DNA of 64,000 bases. Origin: Marinibaculum pumilum (GTDB taxonomy: Bacteria; Pseudomonadota; Alphaproteobacteria; Ferrovibrionales; Ferrovibrionaceae). The notes beneath the pieces were generated by a model. That model did no database searches, was not told where the DNA came from, and was given only the letters and a program-made list of their open reading frames with translations. Shown piece after piece: positions 6,890-18,390 of this stretch. Location of the stretch: contig NZ_JBHRTR010000023.1 in assembly GCF_042646425.1 (NCBI RefSeq), positions 1 through 64,000 on the forward strand. Direction: 5' to 3'. Both the position numbers and the translations under genes were made by a program. The first letter of the stretch is position 1, and the number at the start of each line of letters is the position of its first letter.

Positions 6890-9654
6890 GCCTGTCGCAG
6901 CCGCCGGCCGACGGGACCGACCCGGCCGGCCGCCGTCCCGGGGGGCACGATCCGCAGGGCCGGACGGGGCTGTCGGCGCCGTTCCGGCCGGCCTTCTCCG
7001 GCCCCGGTGACGGCGGCCTTGCCGCCACCGGTCCGGCGGCCATGGCGGACGGCCTGACGGCGCGTGCTGCCGGAGCCTGGCCGGACGACTGGGCCGATGA
7101 CGGGCCGTTGCACGGCGACCCGCCCGACGAAGATGCAGACGGTGGCGGTGGCGCGCGCGGCCGCGGCGTCAGCGCCCTGGTCCTCGGCATCGGCCTGGGG
7201 ATCGGCATCCTGCTGGTGGCCGCGATCGTCCTGCTGCAGGACGTGGCGATCACCCTGCCGCTCCTGATCGCGGTCCTGGCCGCTGTCCTGCTCGGACCGA
7301 TGCTGGCGGCGCTGCTGACCCTGCGGCTGGTGCGCGCCCTGGAGCGCGGCCCGGCCGGGGCGATGGCCGGCACCGCGGCCGCGTCGGCACGGGACGCCGC
7401 CAGGCTCGCGGCGGCCGCGGCACCGCTGGCCCTGGCCGTCACCGATGCGGATGGCAGGCTTCTGTTCGCGAACCGGCGGATGCGGGCGGCCCTGCCCGCC
7501 GGGCTCGCGCCCGCCGGCTGCAGCCTTCCCGACCTGCTGGAGCCTGAGGATGGCGACGGCGATGCGATGTCCCCCGGTGCGGGGCCGCGGCGGATGCGGC
7601 TGCCGGACGGGCGTGCCGTCCTGCTGCAGCAGCGGCGGCTGCCGCATCCGGCGGGGCGCCTGCTCTGGCAGCTGNNNNNNNNNNNNNNNNNNNNNNNNNN
7701 NNNNNNNNNNNNNNNNNNNNNNNNNNNNNNNNNNNNNNNNNNNNNNNNNNNNNNNNNNNNNNNNNNNNNNNNNNNNNNNNNNNNNNNACTGAACCGCCTG
7801 GCGGGTCTGGCGGGGGAAGTCGCCGCCATGCTTCCGGAGGCGGACCTGCGCCTGCTGGCCGCCGATCCGGACCACGCTGCCGGCGCAGGCGATGCCGCAG
7901 GCGCCGACGGCCAGGACAGGGAAGCGGCTGCGTTGCCGGCGCTGTGGCGGGCAGGCAGGACAGTGGCGGGTGCGCCGACATGGCGGGCGGTCGGGATGTC
8001 CGTCGGCCCCGGGCTGCCGCGCCTCTGGATCCAGCTGCGCGAGCACGGCGGCGCGGCGCTGCCGGGGGCAGGGACCGGCGGAGCGGGTTCCGGCGGCGCA
8101 GCCTCCGGCGGGCTGCTCCCCGCCGCCCTTGCCGGGCTGCCGGTCGGGGCCGTGCTGATCGACGGCGAAGGGACCGTGCTTGCGGCCAATGCGGCCTTTG
8201 CCGCCCTCTCCGGTCTGCAGAATGCGGAAGGCCGGGCGTTGGCCGATCTCGTGCCGGAGGCGGAGGGCGAGGCCCTGCGCCAGCTGCTCTCGCCAGCACC
8301 GGCGGCGCAGCAGGCTGCCGGCGCGGAGCCCGCCACCCTGCACTTTGCGGGAAGCCCGGACCGGTCGGTCCAGCTGATCGCCGGCCCTGGCGGCGATGCG
8401 GAACCGCAGCTGGTCCTGGCGCTGGACGTCACCGCGCAGAAGGGGGTGGAGCAGCAGGTCGCCCATGGCCAGAAGATGCAGGCGATCGGGCAGTTGGCCG
8501 GCGGCGTGGCGCATGACTTCAACAACCTGCTGACCGCGATGATCGGCTTCTGCGACCTGCTTCTGCAGCGCCATCCGCCGACCGACCAGTCCTTCGCCGA
8601 CGTGCAGCAGATCAAGCAGAACGCGCTTCGTGCGGCCGGCCTTGTGCGCCAGCTGCTCGCCTTCTCCCGCCGCCAGACCCTGCGGCCGCGGCCGCTGGAC
8701 GTCGGTGACGTGCTGGCGGACCTGCGCCACCTGATCAGCCGGCTGATCGGCGAACGGATCCGCCTGACCATCGTGCATGGGCGCAATCTCGGGATCGTCC
8801 GGGTCGACCGCGGCCAGCTGGAGCAGGTGATCATCAACCTGGCGGTGAATGCCCGCGACGCGATGCGCGACGGCGGCACCCTGTCGATCACCACTTCGGC
8901 GGAAGAGATCGCCGCCCCGCTGGACCGCGGCAGCGACCGGATCCCTCCGGGCCGCTATGTCCGCATCGACGTGGCCGATACCGGTACCGGCGTGCCGGCG
9001 GAACATGCCGATAAGATCTTCGACCCGTTCTTCACGACCAAGAAGCAGGGCGAGGGCACCGGCCTCGGCCTGTCCACGGTCTACGGCATCATCCGCCAGA
9101 CCGGCGGCTTCGTCTTTCTCGGCCGCAACGGACCGGATGGCGCCACCTTCAGCATCCTGCTGCCGGAGGCCGTCCCCGAGGCCCGGGATGCCGGCGGCGC
9201 CGAGGGGGCGGAAGGGGTGGAGCGGCCCGCCCCGGCGCCGCGCGACCTGACGGGGCGGGAGACCCTGCTGCTGGTGGAGGATGAGGATGCGGTGCGCCTG
9301 TTCGCGGCGCGGTCGCTGCGCAACAAGGGCTATACGGTGATGGAGGCCGCCTCCGGCGAGGCGGCGCTGGAGCTGAGCCGTGCCTTCGCCGGGCCGATCC
9401 ATGCCCTGGTGACCGATGTCGTGATGCCGAACATGGACGGTCCCACCCTGGCGCAGGAGGTGCTGCGGCAGCGGCCCGGGCTCGCCGTGGTGTTCATGTC
9501 CGGCTATGCGGAGGATGCGGTGCGCCAGACCCTGAGCGGCGGCGAACTGCCCTCCACCTTCCTGCAGAAGCCGTTCACCCTGAACGACCTGGCGGTCACC
9601 GTGCGGGCCGCGCTGGGCGGCGCCGAGTCGGCCCGCTGGCCCAGCAAGAGCTGA
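6886..9654 (+). CDS. cckA: CckA-type hybrid histidine kinase (contains assembly gap)
   Basis: CckA is a membrane hybrid kinase/phosphatase feeding the ChpT-CtrA phosphorelay in alphaproteobacteria. Visible parts: two adjacent transmembrane helices (about residues 95-150), PAS-like segments (about 185-225 and 400-500), a HisKA domain with the phospho-acceptor His at about 543 in GGVAHDFNNLL, the ATPase boxes (LAVNARDAM, VADTGTGVP, EGTGLGLSTV) and a C-terminal receiver with Asp at about 844 (TDVVMPNMDG). The HisKA sequence LTAMIGFCDLLLQRH is CckA-like. The 113 N at 7675..7787 fall in the sensor region; the frame is open on both sides. Start is uncertain: a TTG at 6886 overlaps the flhB stop, and an in-frame ATG lies at 7042. 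Numbering uses 6886 and the N-run as given. Confidence 0.85.
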   Translation: MSLSQPPADGTDPAGRRPGGHDPQGRTGLSAPFRPAFSGPGDGGLAATGPAAMADGLTARAAGAWPDDWADDGPLHGDPPDEDADGGGGARGRGVSALVLGIGLGIGILLVAAIVLLQDVAITLPLLIAVLAAVLLGPMLAALLTLRLVRALERGPAGAMAGTAAASARDAARLAAAAAPLALAVTDADGRLLFANRRMRAALPAGLAPAGCSLPDLLEPEDGDGDAMSPGAGPRRMRLPDGRAVLLQQRRLPHPAGRLLWQLXXXXXXXXXXXXXXXXXXXXXXXXXXXXXXXXXXXXXXLNRLAGLAGEVAAMLPEADLRLLAADPDHAAGAGDAAGADGQDREAAALPALWRAGRTVAGAPTWRAVGMSVGPGLPRLWIQLREHGGAALPGAGTGGAGSGGAASGGLLPAALAGLPVGAVLIDGEGTVLAANAAFAALSGLQNAEGRALADLVPEAEGEALRQLLSPAPAAQQAAGAEPATLHFAGSPDRSVQLIAGPGGDAEPQLVLALDVTAQKGVEQQVAHGQKMQAIGQLAGGVAHDFNNLLTAMIGFCDLLLQRHPPTDQSFADVQQIKQNALRAAGLVRQLLAFSRRQTLRPRPLDVGDVLADLRHLISRLIGERIRLTIVHGRNLGIVRVDRGQLEQVIINLAVNARDAMRDGGTLSITTSAEEIAAPLDRGSDRIPPGRYVRIDVADTGTGVPAEHADKIFDPFFTTKKQGEGTGLGLSTVYGIIRQTGGFVFLGRNGPDGATFSILLPEAVPEARDAGGAEGAEGVERPAPAPRDLTGRETLLLVEDEDAVRLFAARSLRNKGYTVMEAASGEAALELSRAFAGPIHALVTDVVMPNMDGPTLAQEVLRQRPGLAVVFMSGYAEDAVRQTLSGGELPSTFLQKPFTLNDLAVTVRAALGGAESARWPSKS
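7675..7787. other. Assembly gap of 113 N
   Basis: A run of unknown bases lies inside the cckA-like gene. Coding frame 1 is open and protein-like on both sides, so the true missing length is probably 113 plus a multiple of three. The missing part encodes roughly 38 residues of the sensor region. Confidence 0.99.
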
Positions 9655-9713
9655 TCACCGCCGCCGGGAGATGAGCGGGGGGCGGCTTTCCGTATCGCGA
9701 AAAGTCCTGTTGT

Positions 9714-9728
9714 GTTCCCGGAACGTTT
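9714..9728 (+). promoter_or_regulatory. Possible LexA (SOS) box before recA
   Basis: GTTC-N7-GTTT lies about 92 bases upstream of the recA ATG. The alphaproteobacterial LexA box is GTTC-N7-GTTC, so this matches 7 of 8 defining bases. The position in front of recA supports it; binding is inferred. Confidence 0.45.
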
Positions 9729-9819
9729 GCAGTACATTTTTCTGTATCCGGTCGTTGGGTCACGCCGCCACGGTGACGGGTGCGCCGACCGGACGGCCAT
9801 GGGATAGTGGGGCGGAACG

Positions 9820-10905
9820 ATGTCTCAGACTTCTTTGCGGTTGATCGACGGGGGCGAAATGGACAAGAGCAAGGCGCTGGACGCCGCGCTGTCGCAGATC
9901 GAACGGGCCTTCGGAAAGGGCTCGATCATGCGGCTGGGCCAGCAGGACCGCGCGATCGACGTCGCCGCCGTGTCCACCGGTTCGCTCGGCCTCGACATCG
10001 CGCTTGGCATCGGCGGCCTGCCGAAGGGCCGGGTGATCGAGATCTACGGCCCGGAAAGTTCGGGCAAGACCACCCTGGCGCTGCACACGGTGGCAGAGGC
10101 CCAGAAGATCGGCGGCACCTGCGCCTTCGTCGACGCGGAGCATGCCCTCGATCCGTCCTATGCGCGCAAGCTGGGGGTGAAGGTCGACGACCTGCTGATC
10201 TCCCAGCCGGACACGGGCGAACAGGCGCTGGAGATCGCCGACACCCTGGTCCGCTCCGGTGCGGTCGACGTCGTGGTGATCGATTCCGTTGCCGCCCTGG
10301 TGCCGCGGGCGGAGCTGGAGGGCGAGATGGGCGATGCCCATGTCGGCCTGCAGGCCCGCCTGATGAGCCAGGCCCTGCGCAAGCTGACGGCGTCGATCTC
10401 GCGCACCAACTGCATGGTGATCTTCATCAACCAGATCCGCATGAAGATCGGCGTGATGTTCGGCAATCCGGAGACCACCACCGGCGGCAATGCGCTGAAG
10501 TTCTACGCGTCCGTGCGCCTGGACATCCGGCGCATCGGCGCGATCAAGAACCGGGACGAGGTGGTCGGCAACCAGACCCGGGTGAAGGTGGTGAAGAACA
10601 AGGTGGCGCCGCCGTTCAAGGTGGTCGAGTTCGACATCATGTACGGCGAGGGCGTGTCCAAGACCGGCGAGCTGCTGGATCTCGGCGTGAAGGCCGGCGT
10701 GGTGGAGAAGTCGGGCTCCTGGTTCTCCTTCGACAGCCAGCGGATCGGCCAGGGGCGGGAACAGGCAAAGACCTTCCTGAAGGAGAATGCCGAGATCGCG
10801 ACCCAGATCGAGGCGGCGGTGCGGGAGAGTGCCGGACTGAACCCGGACTTCATGCCCATGGATGCCTCCGACGACAGCAGCGAGGACCAGGACGAGGCTG
10901 TCTGA
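9820..10905 (+). CDS. recA: Recombinase A
   Basis: RecA polymerises on single-stranded DNA, drives homologous recombination, and triggers LexA self-cleavage. The 361-residue product has the usual length. Visible are the Walker A loop GPESSGKTT (about residues 77-85), the Walker B strand VDVVVIDSVAALVPRAE, the L2-region sequence FINQIRMKIGVMFGNPETTTGGNALKFYASVR, and an acidic C-terminal tail (SDDSSEDQDEAV). It stands alone between the kinase gene and a convergent LysR gene, with an SOS-like box upstream and a strong hairpin downstream. Confidence 0.99.
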   Translation: MSQTSLRLIDGGEMDKSKALDAALSQIERAFGKGSIMRLGQQDRAIDVAAVSTGSLGLDIALGIGGLPKGRVIEIYGPESSGKTTLALHTVAEAQKIGGTCAFVDAEHALDPSYARKLGVKVDDLLISQPDTGEQALEIADTLVRSGAVDVVVIDSVAALVPRAELEGEMGDAHVGLQARLMSQALRKLTASISRTNCMVIFINQIRMKIGVMFGNPETTTGGNALKFYASVRLDIRRIGAIKNRDEVVGNQTRVKVVKNKVAPPFKVVEFDIMYGEGVSKTGELLDLGVKAGVVEKSGSWFSFDSQRIGQGREQAKTFLKENAEIATQIEAAVRESAGLNPDFMPMDASDDSSEDQDEAV

Positions 10906-10950
10906 GGCCGCGGTCAGGCCCGTCTCCCTTAAACGCGATCCCCAGAACAC

Positions 10951-10978
10951 GATCCGCCGGGCCTCCGTCCGGCGGATC
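10951..10978 (+). terminator. recA terminator
   Basis: A perfect 10-bp stem (GATCCGCCGG/CCGGCGGATC) with an 8-base loop is followed by GGTTCGTTT. It lies 45 bases after the recA stop and could also serve the convergent LysR gene. Confidence 0.65.
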
Positions 10979-11025
10979 GGTTCGTTTCCGGCTACCGGCA
11001 TCTGCCGGCCTCACCGCACTTCGCC

Positions 11026-11982
11026 TCAGCCGCCGGCGGCATTGTCCCGATCCAGGCTGCGAGACACCTGCTCGGCGAACTTCGCGGCGGCGACCGACAG
11101 CGACCGTCCCCGCAGCTGGCCCAGTGCGAGGGTGGCCGTTGCGGCATCGCGGCGGTCGACCTGCCGGAACACCAGGCCTGTCGCCGCCTGCTCCGGCAGG
11201 GGCGGCAGTCCGCTCATCACCTGGAAGCCGATCAGCGGTTCGCGCAGCAGGTAACTGCGGACGAACTCGAAAGAGTTCGAGGTCACCGCCACCTCCGCCT
11301 CCATGCCGGCCCGCCGCAGCGCGATCTCGAACAGATAGCGGCCGGCGGTGCTGCGGTCGGGCAGGATCAGCGGGTAGCGCAGGCAGTCGCGCAGGCGCAC
11401 AGGGAGGTCCGGCCCAGGCTCTGTTTCCGCACCCGGCGCCGCCACCGCCCCGGCCAGCGGATGGCCTGCCGCCATCATCGCGCAGAGGGTCGGAGCGCTG
11501 GTGACCAGGGCCTGGAAGTCCTGCCCGGCCGGCGGCTGCAGGACCAGGGCCAGGTCGACCTCGTGGGCGTGCAGGGCGGCCACCGCCTCCCGATGGTCGA
11601 TCACCCGGACCTCAAAGGACACCTGCGGGAACTGCTCGCGATAGCGGGCGATCTCGTGCGGGATGAAGTGATGCGCGAAGGCCTGGCTGCAGGCGATCGC
11701 CACATGGCCCCGCCGCATTCCCGAAAGGTCGGCGATCTGCGACCTCAACCGGTCGAAATCGGAGATCTGTTCCCGGATATGCCGCAGCAGCAGCTCGCCG
11801 GCGGCATTGGGTCGGACCCCGCCCGCCATCCGTTCGAAGATCTCCGTGCCCAGCTCCTGCTCGAAATCCTGGATCTTCCGGGTCAGGGCGGAGGGCGTGA
11901 GGTTCATCCGCTCGGCCGTCTTCCGGATCGAGCCCGTCTTCGCGACCTCTGAAATGTGCCGCAATGTCCGCAGATGCTTCAT
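11026..11982 (-). CDS. LysR-family transcriptional regulator
   Basis: The 318-residue product has an N-terminal winged helix-turn-helix (about residues 1-60; SEVAKTGSIRKTAERMNLTPSALTRKIQDFEQELGTEIFER) and a substrate-binding-like effector domain (about 90-300, starting MRRGHVAIACSQAFAHHF). Longer frames exist, but the ATG at 11982 gives the standard LysR N-terminus. It is divergent from the Rieske oxygenase at 12131 with 148 bases between them, the classical layout for a LysR protein controlling its neighbour. The effector is unknown; the oxygenase substrate or product is a reasonable guess. Confidence 0.92.
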   Translation of the reverse strand: MKHLRTLRHISEVAKTGSIRKTAERMNLTPSALTRKIQDFEQELGTEIFERMAGGVRPNAAGELLLRHIREQISDFDRLRSQIADLSGMRRGHVAIACSQAFAHHFIPHEIARYREQFPQVSFEVRVIDHREAVAALHAHEVDLALVLQPPAGQDFQALVTSAPTLCAMMAAGHPLAGAVAAPGAETEPGPDLPVRLRDCLRYPLILPDRSTAGRYLFEIALRRAGMEAEVAVTSNSFEFVRSYLLREPLIGFQVMSGLPPLPEQAATGLVFRQVDRRDAATATLALGQLRGRSLSVAAAKFAEQVSRSLDRDNAAGG

Positions 11983-12130
11983 GTACCGCCCCGTCCCGAC
12001 ACCCGGCTGGTGAAATTGGTCCGTTGCGATTCTGGCACTGCGGTGTCCGAAAACCAGCACTATCTGGCATCGCCCGCCCTACCTAGCATCTGCACCAGGT
12101 CGCCAAGGAGCAGCGCAGAGAGGCAGAACC

Positions 12131-13405
12131 ATGACCCTTGCACCCGACAGCCTGCACCCCGATGTCGCCGCGGTCCTGGACGGCCTGGCCGATAGCGCAC
12201 AGCCGGTGGAGACGGCGCGGGTGCTGCCGCCGGAAGCCTATGGGTCGCCCGCCTTCCATGAGTTCGAGAAGGCGGCCGTGTTCCGCCGCTCCTGGCTCTG
12301 CGTCGGCCGGGTCCAGCAGCTGCCGGAGGCCGGCGACTATTTCGCCGTGACGATCGCAGACGAGCCGTTGCTGGTCGTCCGCGGCGACGACGGCGCCGTG
12401 CGGGCGATGAGCGCGCTGTGCCGGCACCGCGGACATCCGCTGAAGGAGAGCTGCAGCGGCAACGAGAAGCGCTTCGTCTGTCCGTACCATCGCTGGACCT
12501 ATGGCCGCGACGGCAGCTTCGTCGGCGCGCCGCACATGAAGAAGGTGATCTCCCAGCGGGCACTGGCGGCGGAAAGCGCGCTGCCGCAGCTGAAGGTGGA
12601 GATCTGGCAGGGCTTCATCTTCGTGAACTTCGACGATGCGGCGGAGCCGCTGGCGCCGACCCTGACCAAGCTCGACCCGTATCTGGAGAACTACGACCTC
12701 GACGCCATGGTCACGATCCCGCCGCGCTTCGACCCGGAGCCGGGGCCGTGGAACTGGAAGATGCTGCTGGAGAACTATATCGAGCCCTATCACACCGAGT
12801 TCGTGCACCCGGTCATCCACGACTTCGCGCCCTCCACAGGGGTGCAGTTCGATCCCTGGTCCGACGGCGACAATGTGATCGTCCGCAGCGTGCCGTTCCG
12901 GGCCGCCGATGGCGGCCTGACCGAGCATGGCTGGGCGGCGCCGGCCGCCTTCCCGGTGATCGAGGGGCTGAACGAGACGCAGCGCAACCGGGTCGGTTTC
13001 GGCATGATCCCGCCGACGATGAACATTATCTTCACCCCGGACATGCTGTGTTATGGCCTGGTCTACCCGGCGGGGCCGACCGGCTTCACCGTCGGCGGCG
13101 GGCTGTTCACCGCCGGTGGCTGGTGCGTGCCGAAGGCGACGGCCGGGCTGCCGGACTTCGACGCGCGCGCGGCGCGGCTGATGGAAGGCTCCCGCCAGCT
13201 GGGCGCGCAGGACACAACCGTCAACCTGGCGATGCAGCGCGCCAAAGCCTCCGTTTTCGCCCCGCGCGGGCGCTACAGCCACCTGGAGGAGACCCTGAGC
13301 CAGTTCAACCGCTGGCTGGCGGTGAAGTACCGGGCAGAGGCCGGCCGCCGGGGCTGGTCGGCGCCGGTGCCCGGGATGCCGGCCGGGGTGGCGGCCGGCG
13401 ACTGA
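12131..13405 (+). CDS. Rieske non-haem iron oxygenase, large subunit
   Basis: The 424-residue product is a ring-hydroxylating-type oxygenase alpha subunit. The Rieske cluster ligands are present as C97-x-H99 and C117-x2-H120 (CRHRGH, CPYHRW), spaced 17 residues apart. The mononuclear iron site shows NYIEPYHTEFVHP, with H221 and H226 and an acidic ligand expected further on. Such enzymes hydroxylate or demethylate aromatic, choline-like or betaine-like substrates using electrons from a separate reductase. No reductase or ferredoxin gene adjoins it, so the substrate cannot be named. The divergent LysR gene probably regulates it. Confidence 0.9.
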   Translation: MTLAPDSLHPDVAAVLDGLADSAQPVETARVLPPEAYGSPAFHEFEKAAVFRRSWLCVGRVQQLPEAGDYFAVTIADEPLLVVRGDDGAVRAMSALCRHRGHPLKESCSGNEKRFVCPYHRWTYGRDGSFVGAPHMKKVISQRALAAESALPQLKVEIWQGFIFVNFDDAAEPLAPTLTKLDPYLENYDLDAMVTIPPRFDPEPGPWNWKMLLENYIEPYHTEFVHPVIHDFAPSTGVQFDPWSDGDNVIVRSVPFRAADGGLTEHGWAAPAAFPVIEGLNETQRNRVGFGMIPPTMNIIFTPDMLCYGLVYPAGPTGFTVGGGLFTAGGWCVPKATAGLPDFDARAARLMEGSRQLGAQDTTVNLAMQRAKASVFAPRGRYSHLEETLSQFNRWLAVKYRAEAGRRGWSAPVPGMPAGVAAGD

Positions 13406-13654
13406 TCCGCGGCCGGCCGCGGCTGGGGCGGCCGCGCCGAACTGCCCCTCATGGACTTGTCGGAAGGGCGGGGCTAACTATGTGCGCTTGCGACGTGCCG
13501 GCATTTCCGGCTGCGCGTCGACGGCCGCCCGGACAAGCGTATTTGCCGGCCGGATACCGGTTCCACACAGTCAGCCCGTGGCGGTCGCCCGGCGCCAGGC
13601 TGCCCCGCGCCGGCGGGTGCGGCCGGGATGGCCGGACCCGCCGAAAGAGACGCC

Positions 13655-16302
<2,648 letters not shown>

Positions 16303-16306
<4 letters not shown>

Positions 16307-16797
16307 AAGGGCAAGGGGCCGTGCGCGGCGGCGCCCCGATGCGGCGCCGCCGGTTCCTGATGCTGGCCGGCGCGGTCGCGACCCTGCCGGCGGCATGGCT
16401 GTCGTTCCCCGCACCGTCCAGTGCCGGCATGCCTGTCCTGGAGGTGTACAAGACCCCGTGGTGCGGCTGCTGCGGCGCCTGGGTCGAGCATATGCGCATG
16501 GCCGGGTTTGCCTCGCGGGTCACCGAGCAGGAGGACCTGCAGCCGCTGAAGGCGCGGCTCGGCGTTCCGCCGGCGCTGCAGTCGTGCCACACCGCGCTTG
16601 CCGACGGCTATGTCGTCGAGGGCCATGTGCCGGCCGCGGATGTCGCGCGGCTGTTGCGGCTGCGGCCCGACGCCTTCGGCCTCGCGGTGCCGGGCATGCC
16701 GATCGGCTCGCCCGGCATGGAGACCGGTGCTCCGGCGCAGCGCTACGACGTCATCCTGTTCTCCGCGCGGGGGGAGGAAGTCTTCGCCCGCCATTGA
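16303..16797 (+). CDS. DUF411 metal-binding protein, exported
   Basis: The 164-residue product is a DUF411-family protein, a family often found near copper or other metal resistance genes. The N-terminus has four arginines followed by a hydrophobic stretch (RRRRFLMLAGAVATLPAAW), a plausible Tat or Sec signal. The mature part begins VLEVYKTPWCGCCGAW with a CxxC-like cysteine cluster, followed by conserved SCHTALADGYVVEGHVPAADV and GLAVPGMPIGSPGME. I use the GTG overlapping the alaS stop; an ATG at 16339 directly before the Arg run is a good alternative. No metal transporter adjoins it. Confidence 0.85.
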
Positions 16798-16850
16798 CGG
16801 CGCGCTGCCCCTGCCGCCGTTTTGGGTCCAAACTCTGCAGGGGGGACGCG

Positions 16851-17519
16851 ATGAGCGAAGAGAGTGGCAAAGAGGATCCGCGCCGCGACCACTGGCGGCG
16901 GGTCTGGCGACAGAAGCAGCCGCAGCAGACGAGCTGGTACCAGGCGGAGCCGGAGATCTCCCTGGCCCTGATCGACGCCGCTGCACCGGCCCTCGACCGG
17001 CCGGTGATCGATATCGGCGGCGGCGCCTCGCTGCTGGTGGATGCGCTGCTGGCCCGCGGCCATGGCGATGTCACCGTGCTCGACATCGCGCCGGAGGCGT
17101 TTGACCATGCCCGTGCCAGGCTCGGCGCCGCGGCGGCCCGGGTGCAGTGGATCAGTGCCGATATCACGACCTGGCAGCCGTCGCGGCGCTATGCGCTCTG
17201 GCACGACCGGGCGGTGTTCCACTTCCTGACCGGTGCTGCCGACCAGGCCGCCTATGGCCGTGCCCTTGAGGCCGGTCTGGCGGCGGATGGTCAGGCGGTG
17301 ATCGCAACTTTCGCATCCGACGGACCGGAGAAATGCTCCGGCCTGCCGGTGCGCCGTCACGATCCGGCCTCTCTGGTCGCCGCCCTGGGCGGCGGCCTGG
17401 AGGTGCTGGAGGTCCGGCGGGAGGCGCATCCCACGCCAGCCGGCATGCGGCAGTCCTTCCTCTGGTGCCGGCTTGCCCGGGCTCAGGACAGGGAGGGTGC
17501 CTGCCAGGCGGTCCGGTAG
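16851..17519 (+). CDS. Class I SAM-dependent methyltransferase
   Basis: The 222-residue product has a Rossmann-type methyltransferase fold: motif I VIDIGGGASLLVDALLARG (about residues 50-68), an acidic strand-2 end in VTVLDIAPEAF, and WISADITTWQPSRRYALWHDRAVFHFL for motif II. The substrate cannot be inferred. Its start has a strong GCAGGGGGGACGCG ribosome site. The 3' end overlaps the convergent AraC gene by 37 bases. Confidence 0.85.
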   Translation: MSEESGKEDPRRDHWRRVWRQKQPQQTSWYQAEPEISLALIDAAAPALDRPVIDIGGGASLLVDALLARGHGDVTVLDIAPEAFDHARARLGAAAARVQWISADITTWQPSRRYALWHDRAVFHFLTGAADQAAYGRALEAGLAADGQAVIATFASDGPEKCSGLPVRRHDPASLVAALGGGLEVLEVRREAHPTPAGMRQSFLWCRLARAQDREGACQAVR

Positions 17520-18385
17520 GCCCCCGGCGTGACGCCGAGGCTGCGCCGGAAGCTGCGCGTGAGATGGGCCTGGTCGGCATAGCCGCATGAAGCCGCGATG
17601 TCGCCCAGCGGCCGGCCGGCACGGATCATGGCGGTGGCGCGCCGCAGCCGGATCTGCCGCTGGTAGCCGTGCGGCGTCAGTCCGACCTGCCGCTCGAAGG
17701 CGCGGAACAGGCGGAAGGGCGGCAGCCCGGCGGCTGCGGCTACCTCCGCCAGGCGCACCCGGTCGTCGAGGCGGCTCTCCAGATAGTCGCGGGCGGCACG
17801 GATCGCAGCGTCCTCCCGACCGGGCACCGGCGGGCGCAGCGGCCCGCAGGCATGACGGGCGAGGAGGCGGGCGGCGAAGCAGGCGAATTGTTCCGCCTGC
17901 CAGAGGCGTGAGCGGCCGTCTTCCGAGCCACGATGCAGACCGGCGAAGATCCGGGTCACCTGCGGGTCCCGGATGATCGGCCCGGCCAGTCCGGCCAGCC
18001 GTCCATCGGCGCACTCCAGTACCGTCTGCATCGCGGCGATGTCGACATAGAGGGTGCGCAGCCGCCAGCCATCGCCATCGACCGGCCAGCCGGCATGCGG
18101 TTCCTCCGCATCGATGGCGTAGAGGTCGCCGGCGCGCGCTGTGAACTCGCGGCCGCGCATCCGGATCCGGATTGCCCCGCGGGTGATCAGCGCCAGGCAG
18201 GCACGGTCGTGCGTATGCGGATCGTATGCATAGCCGGCGAAACTTCCCCGCAGCAGCTCTGCATCGCCCATTTCAGGAGCGCGCCAGATCCTGGCCTGGA
18301 CCCTTCCGGTCTGCCGCGTCATATCGCCGGCCGCATCGCCCAGTCCCTCCGCCCAGTCCCTCCGAACGGTCCCGCCGCCCGTCAT
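17483..18385 (-). CDS. AraC-family transcriptional regulator
   Basis: The 300-residue product has an N-terminal cupin-type sensing domain (about residues 40-130, with YDPHTHDRACLALITRGAIRIRMRG) and a C-terminal pair of helix-turn-helix motifs (about 195-295, with FRLFRAFERQVGLTPHGYQRQIRLRRA and DIAASCGYADQAHLTRSFRRSLGVTPGAYR). The ATG at 18385 follows a GAAGGCG ribosome site. It starts 5 bases after the DUF2000 gene stop, so the two are probably cotranscribed. The 3' end overlaps the opposing methyltransferase gene. Confidence 0.93.
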   Translation of the reverse strand: MTGGGTVRRDWAEGLGDAAGDMTRQTGRVQARIWRAPEMGDAELLRGSFAGYAYDPHTHDRACLALITRGAIRIRMRGREFTARAGDLYAIDAEEPHAGWPVDGDGWRLRTLYVDIAAMQTVLECADGRLAGLAGPIIRDPQVTRIFAGLHRGSEDGRSRLWQAEQFACFAARLLARHACGPLRPPVPGREDAAIRAARDYLESRLDDRVRLAEVAAAAGLPPFRLFRAFERQVGLTPHGYQRQIRLRRATAMIRAGRPLGDIAASCGYADQAHLTRSFRRSLGVTPGAYRTAWQAPSLS

Positions 18386-18390
18386 CGCCT

